Positions 8,746-17,218 of a stretch of DNA of 38,627 bases are shown piece after piece. The stretch comes from an uncultured bacterium (GTDB lineage Bacteria > Omnitrophota > Gorgyraeia > Ghiorseimicrobiales > Ghiorseimicrobiaceae). The stretch lies in contig CAJVXN010000019.1 in NCBI GenBank assembly GCA_913009335.1, forward strand, positions 1 through 38,627. Direction: 5' to 3'. Every line of letters begins with the position of its first letter. Positions within the stretch are counted from its first letter, which is position 1. Below the pieces are notes generated by a model. It saw only the letters and a program-made list of their open reading frames with translations, made no database searches and had not been told where the DNA came from. Both the position numbers and the translations under genes were made by a program.

Positions 8746-8856
8746 TTATTTCTTACATTTCTTGCAATAGCTATCGTGCATACACTTCACAAAATTATAA
8801 ATAAAAGCAAAGATTACAATTAATAATACAACTTGTCCGAATAACCCCCAGCTCAT
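8746..8856 (-). CDS. 36-residue single-helix membrane peptide with a CxxC tail
   Basis: A very short frame starts at ATG 8856 with an excellent ribosome site, AAGGAGG seven bases upstream. It reads MSWGLFGQVVLL..., with one strongly hydrophobic helix at residues 4-22, then a basic tail with Cys25, Cys31 and Cys34 ending CKKCKK. It encodes 36 residues before TAA. It lies 46 bp downstream of the membrane protein ending at 8903. The Shine-Dalgarno site and coherent composition support a real gene. The Cys-x2-Cys tail could bind metal or form a disulfide. Confidence 0.7.
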   Translation of the reverse strand: MSWGLFGQVVLLIVIFAFIYNFVKCMHDSYCKKCKK

Positions 8857-8902
8857 AATAACCTCCTTCAGCATGGGCGCTTCTAAAGCTTGCTACTTAA
8901 AT

Positions 8903-9352
8903 TTATTCTCGGGCATCATCAATCTTTTTATGAAATACTCCGTCTGTAAACAGTGCTGCTGCTTTAGGACGGGTCAGAATAAAAATAATAGCCGCAAAGA
9001 CTACAAACTGTATAAATGCGGAAAATAACCAGAAGGAAAATTCCTTTCTGATAAGACAAACTATCACAAAATAATATACGGGTATTATCCTTACAATAAG
9101 CTGTATGACTATAAGCGGAATGGCTAAAACCCTGACCCACTCAAGCAAATCTAACATTCCCAGCGCCGATATAAACGTTAAAATATTTAAGGCTAATCCG
9201 GCAAAAATAACTAATAAAAAATGCTGCAGCCCATAGGTTAAATCAGGAGATAGGGCCTGAAACACTATAATGCTTACGATATTAAAGCAAGAGATGATTA
9301 TCAACAAGAGGCAAACTATACTAATCTTTTCCGGTATTTTTTTATTCCCCAT
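8903..9352 (-). CDS. Small four-helix membrane protein, paralogue family member 3
   Basis: The product is 149 residues with helices at about 9-30, 42-65, 75-97 and 105-128. It belongs with the proteins at 6200 and 7628: ALGMLDLLEWVRVLAIPLIV in the middle and LTRPKAAALFTDG near the end. The frame can start at a TTG at 9364, but I took the ATG at 9352 because neither start has a clear ribosome site. It follows the cysteine-rich small gene by 26 bp. The function is unknown. Confidence 0.72.
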   Translation of the reverse strand: MGNKKIPEKISIVCLLLIIISCFNIVSIIVFQALSPDLTYGLQHFLLVIFAGLALNILTFISALGMLDLLEWVRVLAIPLIVIQLIVRIIPVYYFVIVCLIRKEFSFWLFSAFIQFVVFAAIIFILTRPKAAALFTDGVFHKKIDDARE

Positions 9353-9378
9353 TTTACTAGCCAATAAACAAAGTATAA

Positions 9379-9543
9379 TTACTTATGGTTTTTATCCATA
9401 TAACCTTTGCAAGGCATATTTTTCGCGACAAGCATCTTTTTCTTTTTACAATGCAATGCTATAAATGTCCGGCATGATCCAGAACCGTCAACTGCTGTTT
9501 TTTTTGGAAAACTTGCGTATTTACATGTCAAATCACAAAACAC
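9379..9543 (-). CDS. 54-residue cysteine-rich cytoplasmic protein (GTG start)
   Basis: A frame too short for usual cut-offs runs from GTG at 9543 to TAA at 9379 with AGGAGA eight bases upstream. It reads MFCDLTCKYASFPKK..., then DGSGSCRTFIALHC, then a lysine-rich stretch and KNMPC near the end. Cysteines are at 3, 7, 24, 32 and 45, a pattern that suggests a small zinc-binding fold. The composition (paired Cys, Lys-rich tail, no hydrophobic segment) and the good ribosome site argue that it is real. It lies 24 bp after pgi and is probably translated from the same message. The function is unknown. Confidence 0.75.
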   Translation of the reverse strand: MFCDLTCKYASFPKKTAVDGSGSCRTFIALHCKKKKMLVAKNMPCKGYMDKNHK

Positions 9544-9567
9544 TTATATGCTCTCCTAAAAATGTAC

Positions 9568-11229
9568 CTAAGCTTCTTCTCTCATCTTTTTAAATACATT
9601 AATTAATCCATGCGTGGATGAATCATGCGTTACCAAAAGCTTCTCATCCCCTAATTCAGAAAGGATATTTTTTGCAAGCTGTTTGCCTAATTCAACACCC
9701 CATTGATCAAAACTAAAAATATTCCATATCACGCCCTGAGTAAAAATCTTATGTTCATAGATTGCAATAAGGCTTCCGAGGCTTCGCGGAGTAAGCTTTT
9801 TTATTAATATGGAATTAGTAGGCTTATTACCTGCAAATACCTTAAAAGGCAAAAGCTGTTTTATCTCTTCTACGCTCCTGCCTTGAGCGTCAAGCTCTTT
9901 AATTACATCATCCTCGGTTTTTCCTTTCATTAACGCCTCGGTCTGGGCAAAAAAGTTAGAAAGCAAAATATTATGATGTTCTCCGATAGAATTATGGCTT
10001 AAGGCGAAGGCAATAAAATCACAAGGAATCAATTTAGTCCCCTGATGTATTAACTGATAAAAGGCATGCTGTCCATTTGTCCCGGGTTCACCCCATACAA
10101 TCGGCCCGGTCTGATAATTTACTTTTTTTCCGTTTCTATCTACATATTTACCATTACTTTCCATGCTGCCCTGCTGTAAATAAGCCGTAAGACGATGCAA
10201 ATACTGTTCATAAGGAAGAATGGCTTCGGTTTCTGCTGCAAAGAAATTCGTATACCACACACCTATTAAAGCTAATATCACAGGGATATTTTCTTCAAAA
10301 GGCGTATTACGAAAATGATTATCTACTATATGCGCGCCCTCAAGCAACTCAATAAAATTATCAAATCCAATAGAACAGGCAATAGAAAGCCCAACTGCCG
10401 ACCAAAGAGAAAATCTCCCCCCAACCCAATCCCAAAATCGAAACATATTTTTACTATCTATTCCGAACTCGCCTACCTTCTCTTTGTTTGTAGATATCGC
10501 AACGAAATGCTTTCTTATGCAGAGATCATTTTTTGCTGAGCGGAGAAACCATTTTCTTGCCGTGTGCGCGTTGGTCATTGTCTCTTGCGTTGTAAATGTT
10601 TTTGAGGCAATTAAAAATAATGTAGTTTCAGGATGTAAATTCTTCAGAGTTTCAGCTATATGAGCTGCATCAACGTTAGAGACAAAATGCACATTGATAT
10701 TAGGTTTTTTGTAATGCGCCAATGCTTCGGTAACCATTACCGGGCCCAAATCAGACCCCCCAATGCCAATATTAACAATATCCGTTATAGCTTTATTGGT
10801 ATATCCGCGCCAATCACCAGAGATAACCCTATCTGAAAAATCCCTCATCTGCTCTAGCACAGCGTTTACCTGCGGCATAACATCCTTACCGTCTACGTAA
10901 ACAGGAGAATTAGAACGATTTCTTAATGCTGTATGAAGTACCGCGCGATTCTCAGTATGGTTTATCTTATCTGCGTTGAACATCGCGTCAATTTCATCTT
11001 TCAGCTTAACCTCTTTTGCAAGCTCGAAGAGTAAACGCATTGTTTGGCGATTTATGATGTTTTTGGAATAATCAAGAAGAATATCTTTTAACCTAAGCGA
11101 AAACACAGAGAATCTATCCGGTTCAACATCAAATAATTCACGCATGTGGACATTACGCATAAACTCAACATGCTCCTTGAGTTTTTTCCAGGTATGTGTT
11201 TTTGAAGGATTTACCTTACTAGGCATCAT
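9568..11229 (-). CDS. pgi: Glucose-6-phosphate isomerase
   Basis: This enzyme interconverts glucose-6-phosphate and fructose-6-phosphate in the cytoplasm, for glycolysis and gluconeogenesis. The product is 553 residues, close to the 549 of E. coli. Both family signatures are present: [15 protein letters not shown] around 270 and [18 protein letters not shown] around 385, along with the sugar-phosphate site [10 protein letters not shown] near 155 and the C-terminal [14 protein letters not shown]. An ATG also exists two codons upstream (11235), but AAGGA lies nearer the right distance from 11229. An upstream gap of about 90 bp separates it from the amidotransferase gene. Confidence 0.97.
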   Translation of the reverse strand: MMPSKVNPSKTHTWKKLKEHVEFMRNVHMRELFDVEPDRFSVFSLRLKDILLDYSKNIINRQTMRLLFELAKEVKLKDEIDAMFNADKINHTENRAVLHTALRNRSNSPVYVDGKDVMPQVNAVLEQMRDFSDRVISGDWRGYTNKAITDIVNIGIGGSDLGPVMVTEALAHYKKPNINVHFVSNVDAAHIAETLKNLHPETTLFLIASKTFTTQETMTNAHTARKWFLRSAKNDLCIRKHFVAISTNKEKVGEFGIDSKNMFRFWDWVGGRFSLWSAVGLSIACSIGFDNFIELLEGAHIVDNHFRNTPFEENIPVILALIGVWYTNFFAAETEAILPYEQYLHRLTAYLQQGSMESNGKYVDRNGKKVNYQTGPIVWGEPGTNGQHAFYQLIHQGTKLIPCDFIAFALSHNSIGEHHNILLSNFFAQTEALMKGKTEDDVIKELDAQGRSVEEIKQLLPFKVFAGNKPTNSILIKKLTPRSLGSLIAIYEHKIFTQGVIWNIFSFDQWGVELGKQLAKNILSELGDEKLLVTHDSSTHGLINVFKKMREEA

Positions 11230-11321
11230 ATTCATCCTTTTTGTTAAAAAGTTATTAACTTACCCGCTATATATAATAATTATTATACCAAATTCGCCTA
11301 AATTTAAAACAAAATTTAATC

Positions 11322-12014
11322 TTAAATAATAGTGAATTTTTTAAGAAAGGATTCGGCAAGAGAAGTCAATGCCATTAAGTTATCCCCTAAAGGCATCAAT
11401 ATATTATCAAGGTCTTGCGGGTTTAAATCTTTTTCATAGACCTTTAACCACTGTGAAAGCATTCCTTGAGTTAATTCCAAATGGAACTGCAGACCATAAA
11501 CATTATCTTTTATGCGGAATGCCTGATTCTTACATTCAAAAGATTCAATAAGATGCATGCACGATTTAGGCATTTCAAACATATCTGAATGAAGCTGGAA
11601 CGCGTTAAATCCTTTAGGGAAACGCGAAAATATTCTATCCGATTCCCCCTTTGGCGTAAGCCAAACCTTATGCCAGCCTACTTCTCTGGCTGCGGCTTTT
11701 ATTACTTTAGCACCATTCGCCTTGGCAATTAATTGAGCCCCGAGACAAATGCCTAAAATGGATAAATTATTATCCTGGGCCTTTCGTATTAAATCAATTT
11801 CCCAGGATAAAAAAGGATACTTATCCGTTTCATCTACGTTCATCGGCCCGCCTAAAATAATTAGCCCTCCGCAGCGGCCTATGTCAACGGATTTATAGTT
11901 ATCCTTGTAAAGCTTTAGGTAACGAAATGAAATATTCTTCTTTCTTAATACTTCCTCAAAAACTCCTAATGGCTCACACCCAATATGCTGTAAAACTAAA
12001 ATATTATTTATCAT
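11322..12014 (-). CDS. Class I glutamine amidotransferase (GMP-synthase-like GATase)
   Basis: A stand-alone class I glutaminase domain of 230 residues. The nucleophile is Cys90 (ILGICLGAQLIAKANG), with His178 and Glu180 completing the triad (YGLQFHLEL), and LIILGGPMNVDE forms the oxyanion region. The GuaA ATP-pyrophosphatase domain is missing. Proteins of this kind are often annotated as GMP synthase-like, and some act on gamma-glutamyl compounds. Its substrate cannot be told from the sequence. The start overlaps the end of the sigma-factor gene by 11 bp, which suggests translational coupling. Confidence 0.9.
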   Translation of the reverse strand: MINNILVLQHIGCEPLGVFEEVLRKKNISFRYLKLYKDNYKSVDIGRCGGLIILGGPMNVDETDKYPFLSWEIDLIRKAQDNNLSILGICLGAQLIAKANGAKVIKAAAREVGWHKVWLTPKGESDRIFSRFPKGFNAFQLHSDMFEMPKSCMHLIESFECKNQAFRIKDNVYGLQFHLELTQGMLSQWLKVYEKDLNPQDLDNILMPLGDNLMALTSLAESFLKKFTII

Positions 12015-12615
12015 GTTCCTTTAATTTACTTCTCGCTTTTCCCCAGATGTTATGTTCTAATTGTACCACACGAACATGAGAAATACCTAATTTTTTTCCT
12101 ATTTGACGCGTATTGAAACCCTCTAAAAAATATTCAAATACCTGCTTTTCGCGAGACGTTAAACCGTTATTTCTAATAGACTCAATAAAAAAATTTGCCT
12201 CTGTATCTTCTTTGGTTAAAGTAGTGCTATCGATAATAACCTCTTTTAAGGAAATCCCTGTTTGATCAATAGGCATATCTAAACTAAGCGGTGCCTTAAC
12301 CTCGCGGCTCTTACGTATAAAATTTTTCATATCAAAATAACAGCCCCGCAGAATATAACTCCTATTCTTGTCTTTGAGCTTGCCTTCTTTCCATTTAAGC
12401 CATAGACAAGTAATAGCTTCCTGCGCAAGATCATCGCTATCAACAAAGCTATATTCGGGATTATACCTATGAGCTAAGGCCCTAATATCTGAATTAAGCT
12501 GTCTAACCAATTCTTCAAACCCCGTTAGAGATAAGCCATCATCTAATGGCCGTAAATTAACCCTATCCCTTCCATAATCCCTATTTTTACTTTTCCCAGC
12601 GCTATAATAGCTCAT
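12004..12615 (-). CDS. Sigma-70-family RNA polymerase sigma factor (ECF-like, regions 2 and 4)
   Basis: The product is 203 residues. Region 2 is visible at about 60-100 (DSDDLAQEAITCLWLKW and then YILRGCYFDMKNFIRKS), and region 4 at about 150-198 (LTSREKQVFEYFLEGFNT, then IGKKLGISHVRVVQLEHN, a helix-turn-helix). The region 2-4 layout without region 1.1 or 3 is that of extracytoplasmic-function sigma factors, and no anti-sigma factor is next to it. Two strong terminators and a promoter lie upstream and leave only about 40 bp for its own promoter. It is probably reached by read-through, so its level may be set by attenuation. It overlaps the amidotransferase gene. Confidence 0.9.
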   Translation of the reverse strand: MSYYSAGKSKNRDYGRDRVNLRPLDDGLSLTGFEELVRQLNSDIRALAHRYNPEYSFVDSDDLAQEAITCLWLKWKEGKLKDKNRSYILRGCYFDMKNFIRKSREVKAPLSLDMPIDQTGISLKEVIIDSTTLTKEDTEANFFIESIRNNGLTSREKQVFEYFLEGFNTRQIGKKLGISHVRVVQLEHNIWGKARSKLKEHDK

Positions 12616-12656
12616 ATCTTTAACCTAACATCTCTAACGAGGCAAATCTCATAAAC

Positions 12657-12693
12657 AAAAAAGGGGCTCTGCGTATTACGGCAGAGCCCCTTT
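12657..12693 (-). terminator. Strong intrinsic terminator (second of two) upstream of the sigma-factor gene
   Basis: A 13-bp perfect stem AAAGGGGCTCTGC/GCAGAGCCCCTTT with an 8-nt loop is followed on the minus strand by a T-run (12662-12657). On the plus strand another T-run lies a little downstream, so it may work both ways. It sits 41 bp before the sigma-factor ATG. Confidence 0.88.
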
Positions 12694-12730
12694 GCTCCTT
12701 TTTTTAACCTTTAAAAAACTGCTATTAAAC

Positions 12731-12756
12731 AAAAAAACCCACAATTTTCCTTGTGG
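12731..12756 (-). terminator. Intrinsic terminator (first of two), 3' end of a possible small RNA
   Basis: CCACAA/TTGTGG with a 6-nt loop is followed on the minus strand by G and seven T residues. It lies about 40-60 bp downstream of the predicted transcription start. The RNA stem would present ACAAGGA with GGA in the loop, which resembles a CsrA site. Confidence 0.75.
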
Positions 12757-12792
12757 ACTTCTTTGTCTTAATTAACACTAACCTTGTGTTAC
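12731..12792 (-). ncRNA. Candidate small RNA or leader RNA of about 60 nt
   Basis: A promoter at 12799-12826 and a terminator at 12731-12756 would bound a transcript of about 60 nt. It folds into two hairpins: 12773-12791 (TAACAC/GTGTTA) and the terminator stem. Both carry CACAAGG on the 5' side. No open frame is evident. It could be a free regulatory RNA, the terminated leader of the sigma-factor gene, or both. Confidence 0.5.
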
Positions 12793-12798
12793 AATTTG

Positions 12799-12826
12799 AG
12801 TATAACATGAAATGTATATATGTCAA
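12799..12826 (-). promoter_or_regulatory. Strong sigma-70 promoter
   Basis: The minus strand has TTGACA (12826-12821) and TATACT (12804-12799) with a 16-bp spacer. The -35 is a perfect match and the -10 differs at one base. The transcript would start near 12792 and run straight into the two terminators. It lies about 120 bp downstream of the L,D-transpeptidase stop, in a 330-bp gap that has no gene. Confidence 0.75.
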
Positions 12827-12948
12827 GGAAAATTATAATCTTCAAATATTCAATTAAATCTGCACTGCGATTCGAATATCCTCACTCATTATTAATAAAA
12901 AATGAACTTGCAATGACAAATCTCGCCATCAAGAATTTAACTTTTATT

Positions 12949-13692
12949 TTATTCCTCTTTTTTTATAATACTTACTTTTGTTCCCACGGGGACAATTTTA
13001 AATAATTCTTCCACATCTTTGTTATACATTCGGATGCATCCGGCAGAGACGTATTTACCTATTGACTCTGGTTCCGTTGTACCATGTATCCCATAACTGG
13101 GTTCATTAATGCCCATCCAACGGGTGCCTAAAATATTCTTAGGATCACCGTAAGGATAAACTCCATCCGGCGCATACCAAGTAGGATTAACTATCCTGTT
13201 TATTATTTCAAACTCGCCTATGGGAGTATTTCTGTATTTGGCTGTTCCCACAGGGTAGATCTTTACTAATTTATCATTAAGAAAAAGCGTAAGAGTATTG
13301 TTTGACACATTCACTACTATCTTAAATTCTCCTTCTATAATTTTTAATCTTTGGCCTGCCCTTATATTTGACCCTTCTAACTTATTTGAGGTTTTAATTA
13401 AACCAACAGTAGTGCCGGTTTTTTTAGCAATGGAATATAGCGAATCCCCTGGCTTAACTTCATAAATCATGCTTTCTTCAATAGGAGAAGATGAAAATAA
13501 AAGTTCTATGTCAAGTTCTTCGGGCCCTTCTTTAGCGACAGTCTGAGTTACTGAAAGATGATTTTTGTATTCAGACTCTATCTTACTGTTATCTTTAATC
13601 TCTTGTTTCTGCATCTTTTGCTTCCAGAGATTTAACCCTGCGGCAATGATAATTCCAAAAATAATTAGTCTTATAATATTTTTGTTTTTCAT
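12949..13692 (-). CDS. LysM-YkuD L,D-transpeptidase
   Basis: This enzyme makes 3-3 crosslinks in peptidoglycan or attaches proteins to it. The product is 247 residues. It has a membrane anchor at 7-21, a LysM motif at about 77-119 (YEVKPGDSLYSIAKKTG), and a YkuD catalytic domain at about 124-245 with HGTTEPESIG (His203) and SAGCIRM (catalytic Cys219). AGGGGG lies six bases before the ATG. It is the last gene of the long envelope cluster, 9 bp after batE, and the terminators at 12657-12756 end that transcript. Confidence 0.95.
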   Translation of the reverse strand: MKNKNIIRLIIFGIIIAAGLNLWKQKMQKQEIKDNSKIESEYKNHLSVTQTVAKEGPEELDIELLFSSSPIEESMIYEVKPGDSLYSIAKKTGTTVGLIKTSNKLEGSNIRAGQRLKIIEGEFKIVVNVSNNTLTLFLNDKLVKIYPVGTAKYRNTPIGEFEIINRIVNPTWYAPDGVYPYGDPKNILGTRWMGINEPSYGIHGTTEPESIGKYVSAGCIRMYNKDVEELFKIVPVGTKVSIIKKEE

Positions 13693-13701
13693 TCTGCCCC
13701 C

Positions 13702-14475
13702 TTAAATTTCTTCTATGCTTTCTTTGTCAACCCAGCCGCTTTTTCCCCGGCTTAATCTAATCTGACGCCAGTTACCCTCGCAACGAATAATAACAGCCTT
13801 TATGCCTTCATGGAGCTTAAAGGCCACGGCTCCACTAAAAGAAGGACTGTAGCGCACTTCAACTTCTTCGGCAACAATTACACCTTCTTTATTTAATTCT
13901 GTATCGCGAATTTTACCCATCATAAAACCAAAGGAGAAGATAACTAAAATAGACAAAAGGAATGCCGGCCCCCTGGCAATTCTACGGAATCCAGTGATAA
14001 ATATGGCCAGGATAATAACAGAAAATAAGAGCAGGTAAACTGCAAACAAAACACTAGCCCACACCCTTGCAGGCATTATATCTCTGAAAGAAACATAGAT
14101 TTTCTCAAGCCACCTTAAAGCCTCTTTTGGTTGAGCCCCTACTAAAGTAGACCGCACAAATTTAAGGTTAGCAGATAAATCTTCATCGCCAGGAATAAAT
14201 TTTAAGGCACGCTCATAATTAAGGATTGCTTTGCCTTTACGGCCTAACTTAAAATAGGCATTCCCTAAGTTATAGTAAATATTGCCTGCTTTTATATCAG
14301 AGGCAATAATCTTCTCATAAGTAGAAACTGCTTTTTGGTATTCGCCCCGCGAATAAAATTTATTGGCTTGGAAAAATTTATCCTCCAGCCTCTCTTGAGC
14401 TAAGGCAAATTGCGAAATTAAGCTCATGCTCAAAGAAACTAAAGCAAAAAATATAAAGCCTTTAGCCTTTCTCAT
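13702..14475 (-). CDS. batE: BatE-like TPR and SH3 protein
   Basis: The product is 257 residues. It has a signal peptide, TPR repeats at about 35-110 (EYQKAVSTYEKII, AGNIYYNLGNAYFKLG), two membrane helices at about 135-160 and 168-185, and a C-terminal SH3-like domain ending WRQIRLSRGKSGWVDKESI. That order matches BatE of Bacteroides-type aerotolerance clusters. Its start overlaps the batD stop by four bases (ATGA), so the two are translationally coupled. It probably scaffolds the periplasmic side of the Bat complex. Confidence 0.85.
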   Translation of the reverse strand: MRKAKGFIFFALVSLSMSLISQFALAQERLEDKFFQANKFYSRGEYQKAVSTYEKIIASDIKAGNIYYNLGNAYFKLGRKGKAILNYERALKFIPGDEDLSANLKFVRSTLVGAQPKEALRWLEKIYVSFRDIMPARVWASVLFAVYLLLFSVIILAIFITGFRRIARGPAFLLSILVIFSFGFMMGKIRDTELNKEGVIVAEEVEVRYSPSFSGAVAFKLHEGIKAVIIRCEGNWRQIRLSRGKSGWVDKESIEEI

Positions 14476-16379
14476 AACACCTTCTCCAATTTAGCTATTA
14501 ATCCTTTAGCCGTATTAAGCAGACGCTGCATTTCTTGTTTGTTTGAGGTAACTTTTGAAAATTTAACCAACTCGCAGCGCTCGTAGCAATCCTTAACGTC
14601 TTTCAATACAACTTCCTCAATTCCTTTATTTCTTAACGCATCAACAACCTCTACGGACATACTGGCTGTCGAACAGTTAAGTTTATCGGCTAAATAGTTA
14701 TTGAGTATCTTTGAAATTTCTATGTAAAAATTACCTGGCTCCACTTGTTTTATTAATTTCTCACAAGATTTAAGTTCTCTTGAGGCAACTTTGGCTGCTC
14801 TCCTGTAGCGGGCAAAACCAACATCCTGTTTAAAACGCATCTTTCTCCTCTGGAATAAAAAGCAACCCAAGGCAATTAAAGGCGCAGGTACAAATCCCCA
14901 CAGCCAAAATACAAAACTCTTATAAAATAATCTTTCCTCTCCCCGAATAACTCCCAGGCCAGTTTTGATATAGCGAATATCTTGTTTAATGAATTTTATT
15001 CCTTCACCTTTTTTCTCTTTGCCTTCAGGTAAAATTACTATAGTTAATTCTTTCTCTGGCTTGAGCCCTTTCTCTACAGAAACAGGAAATGGCCCGCGGG
15101 TAATCGTTTGATAACGGCCTTTTTCGGAGTCAAAGTAAGAAAAAGAAACCGGGGGTATTTGGTAAACTCCTTCTTTCTTAGGAACAAGCACCTTTTCAAA
15201 TATCTTCTCGCCAACGGATTCTACGCCTATCTGCTTTGCCTCTACGCGAGTTTCCGGCTCATACCCTTTAAATTCCGGCAATTCAGGAAACTGCGGGATT
15301 TCTATCTGCTCAATATTGCCATGCCCGGATACCTTCATTGTAACAGTAACAGGATCTCCCGCTTTTACTTTCAAAGGAGCTACGCTAACCTGAAAATCAA
15401 AATTTCCCACTGCCCCGCTAAAAGAAACAGGCTGACCTTCTTCTGGCAGAGGCCTTACCATTAATGAAAGGCTGTTAGACCTAGCGGAAAAGGCCTCTGT
15501 TATGGCTTTTCTACCCATACCAAAGAAATCATCAATATCACTTCCAAAAAAATCGTTAAAGAAGCGATCTCGTTGACGCCTTTTGTATCCTGTTACCACA
15601 TCACACTTCAGATATGCCGGCTCTAAAGTATATTCGCCGGTGCTCATAGGTGTGAGGATTTTCTTAAAAACCACCACTGCATATTGCCTACCTTTGTAAT
15701 ATTCACTTTTCTTTTCAGCGATAACCTCTTCGTTGCCATTTATTACAAGACGCTGGTAGCGCTTGGACTTATCTAACTGCGGGTCTTCTACCAAAAAATT
15801 TTTAAGCCCTGATAACCAAGGAATATTAATTCTATACTCCTGAATGTTTTGATTAAAATACCATTTAAAGGTTAGAAGAATCTTCTCCCCCAGATAGACT
15901 TGATTTTTATCCGCCGAAAAGGTAAGAAAAATATCTTCTGGAGCCTCGTTGGCTTCTACAACTTCAATGCTGTACTCAGATGTCCGGTACTGCCTGCCGG
16001 CAATAGTCAGAATAAAAGAAGGAATGTTAAAAACCCCTTTTTTCTTAGGAATAAGTTCGTAATCAAACATCAACCCCCCGCCTGAGGCGCCTTGTTCTAC
16101 TTTTCTACCCTGGATGATGACCGTAAGACTGGAAAAAGATTCCTGCCGGGAACCAGCGAACCTCACCTCAAAATCGGAAATTTCAGGCAGCTGCGGAGGT
16201 TCGGCCTGGGAAATGCCGCGCACAGTAATTGTCAAAAGCACACTATCCCCAAAGACAACACTCTGTTTATCTAAAGAAACAGAAACTTCCGGCTCCTCGG
16301 CAAATATTCGGACTGGCGTTAAAATAAAACTCAACCCTATTAATAAAATAAAAATACTTTTCAATACCGTCTTATTCAT
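14472..16379 (-). CDS. batD: BatD protein (Ig-like domains, C-terminal membrane anchor)
   Basis: The product is 635 residues. A signal peptide (1-27) is followed by several beta-sandwich domains typical of BatD, with repeated phrases such as KKGVFNIPSF and KKEGVYQIPPVSF. A membrane helix lies near 485-510, then a helical cytoplasmic tail with ERCELVKFSK. The same kind of tail ends the proteins at 19311 and 27080. BatD is thought to act with the vWA proteins BatA and BatB in the envelope. It has no strong ribosome site of its own. Confidence 0.9.
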   Translation of the reverse strand: MNKTVLKSIFILLIGLSFILTPVRIFAEEPEVSVSLDKQSVVFGDSVLLTITVRGISQAEPPQLPEISDFEVRFAGSRQESFSSLTVIIQGRKVEQGASGGGLMFDYELIPKKKGVFNIPSFILTIAGRQYRTSEYSIEVVEANEAPEDIFLTFSADKNQVYLGEKILLTFKWYFNQNIQEYRINIPWLSGLKNFLVEDPQLDKSKRYQRLVINGNEEVIAEKKSEYYKGRQYAVVVFKKILTPMSTGEYTLEPAYLKCDVVTGYKRRQRDRFFNDFFGSDIDDFFGMGRKAITEAFSARSNSLSLMVRPLPEEGQPVSFSGAVGNFDFQVSVAPLKVKAGDPVTVTMKVSGHGNIEQIEIPQFPELPEFKGYEPETRVEAKQIGVESVGEKIFEKVLVPKKEGVYQIPPVSFSYFDSEKGRYQTITRGPFPVSVEKGLKPEKELTIVILPEGKEKKGEGIKFIKQDIRYIKTGLGVIRGEERLFYKSFVFWLWGFVPAPLIALGCFLFQRRKMRFKQDVGFARYRRAAKVASRELKSCEKLIKQVEPGNFYIEISKILNNYLADKLNCSTASMSVEVVDALRNKGIEEVVLKDVKDCYERCELVKFSKVTSNKQEMQRLLNTAKGLIAKLEKVL

Positions 16380-16407
16380 ACTAATTTAGTAGTTTGACAA
16401 TTTAATT

Positions 16408-17214
16408 TTACCAATCCTTTTCTACACCATATTCATATCCCTGCCGCGGCTTCTGCATCTGGTCAAGATTTAAAGGCCTTTTCTCTTCCTCATCAAGTGT
16501 CGTTAAAACACGTTCTGCTTCTTCTTTGGTTAATTCCTTCTCTTGAGCAGGACCCTTACTTTCCTGTTGCTCCTTCTTATTATCCTCTGAACCCTTTTGG
16601 TCTTCTCTCTCAGGTGTAAATGCCGCCTGTTTTTCTTCTTCGGCCTGCTTTTGTTCATCTGTCTCTTGCGGCTGCCCGCTTTCTTTTTCCCCTGCCTTCT
16701 GTCCGGACTGAGACTGCTGATCCTTTTCTTTTTCGGCCTCATCAGCCATAGCTTTCTGCGCAGTCTCCTGAGAACGGTTGAGCATCTCTTTCATCTTCCT
16801 CTCCGTAAACTCGATATTGAATTTCGTATCTACATCGTCAGGGTTAAACTCCAGTGCTTGCTTATAGGTATCCAGCGCCTCTTTCAACCTCCCCTGGCGA
16901 AATAAGGTATTACCTATATTATAATATACTTTTGCTTCCAGATTAATATCACCTTTCTCTATTGCTTTACGATAAGAATCTATGGCCGCGTCATATTTCT
17001 TCTGCCGGTAGAAAACATCTCCCATATTGAAATAAATTTCCGCGGAATTCGGCGTATCGATCTGAGCATCGCTATATTTAGCAAGCGCGTCTGCGTATTT
17101 CTCTTCACTAAATAATCTGTTTGCTTCCTTTACTTTATTGACTGCTTTCCAGGTAAATCCCATTAGAAAAGGAGAAACCGCGAATATAAAAATTATACAT
17201 AGCATCTTTCTCAT
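16408..17214 (-). CDS. batC: BatC-like TPR protein with disordered tail
   Basis: The product is 268 residues: signal peptide at 1-20, three or more TPR repeats at about 25-140 (AEIYFNMGDVFYRQKKYDAAI, YYNIGNTLFRQGRLKEAL), then about 120 residues of low complexity rich in Glu, Lys and Gln, ending PRQGYEYGVEKDW. The frame continues upstream by 26 codons into batB, but GGGAG before the ATG at 17214 decides the start. It begins just after batB stops (17219). It probably offers docking sites in the periplasm. Confidence 0.85.
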   Translation of the reverse strand: MRKMLCIIFIFAVSPFLMGFTWKAVNKVKEANRLFSEEKYADALAKYSDAQIDTPNSAEIYFNMGDVFYRQKKYDAAIDSYRKAIEKGDINLEAKVYYNIGNTLFRQGRLKEALDTYKQALEFNPDDVDTKFNIEFTERKMKEMLNRSQETAQKAMADEAEKEKDQQSQSGQKAGEKESGQPQETDEQKQAEEEKQAAFTPEREDQKGSEDNKKEQQESKGPAQEKELTKEEAERVLTTLDEEEKRPLNLDQMQKPRQGYEYGVEKDW

Positions 17215-17218
17215 AACA

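Noticed and set aside
15108-15464. Plus-strand open frame of 118 codons
   Set aside because: It is a shadow of batD in another frame, with no ribosome site.
16530-16742. Minus-strand frame rich in Lys and Arg
   Set aside because: It is an out-of-frame reading of the Glu/Lys/Gln-rich tail of batC.
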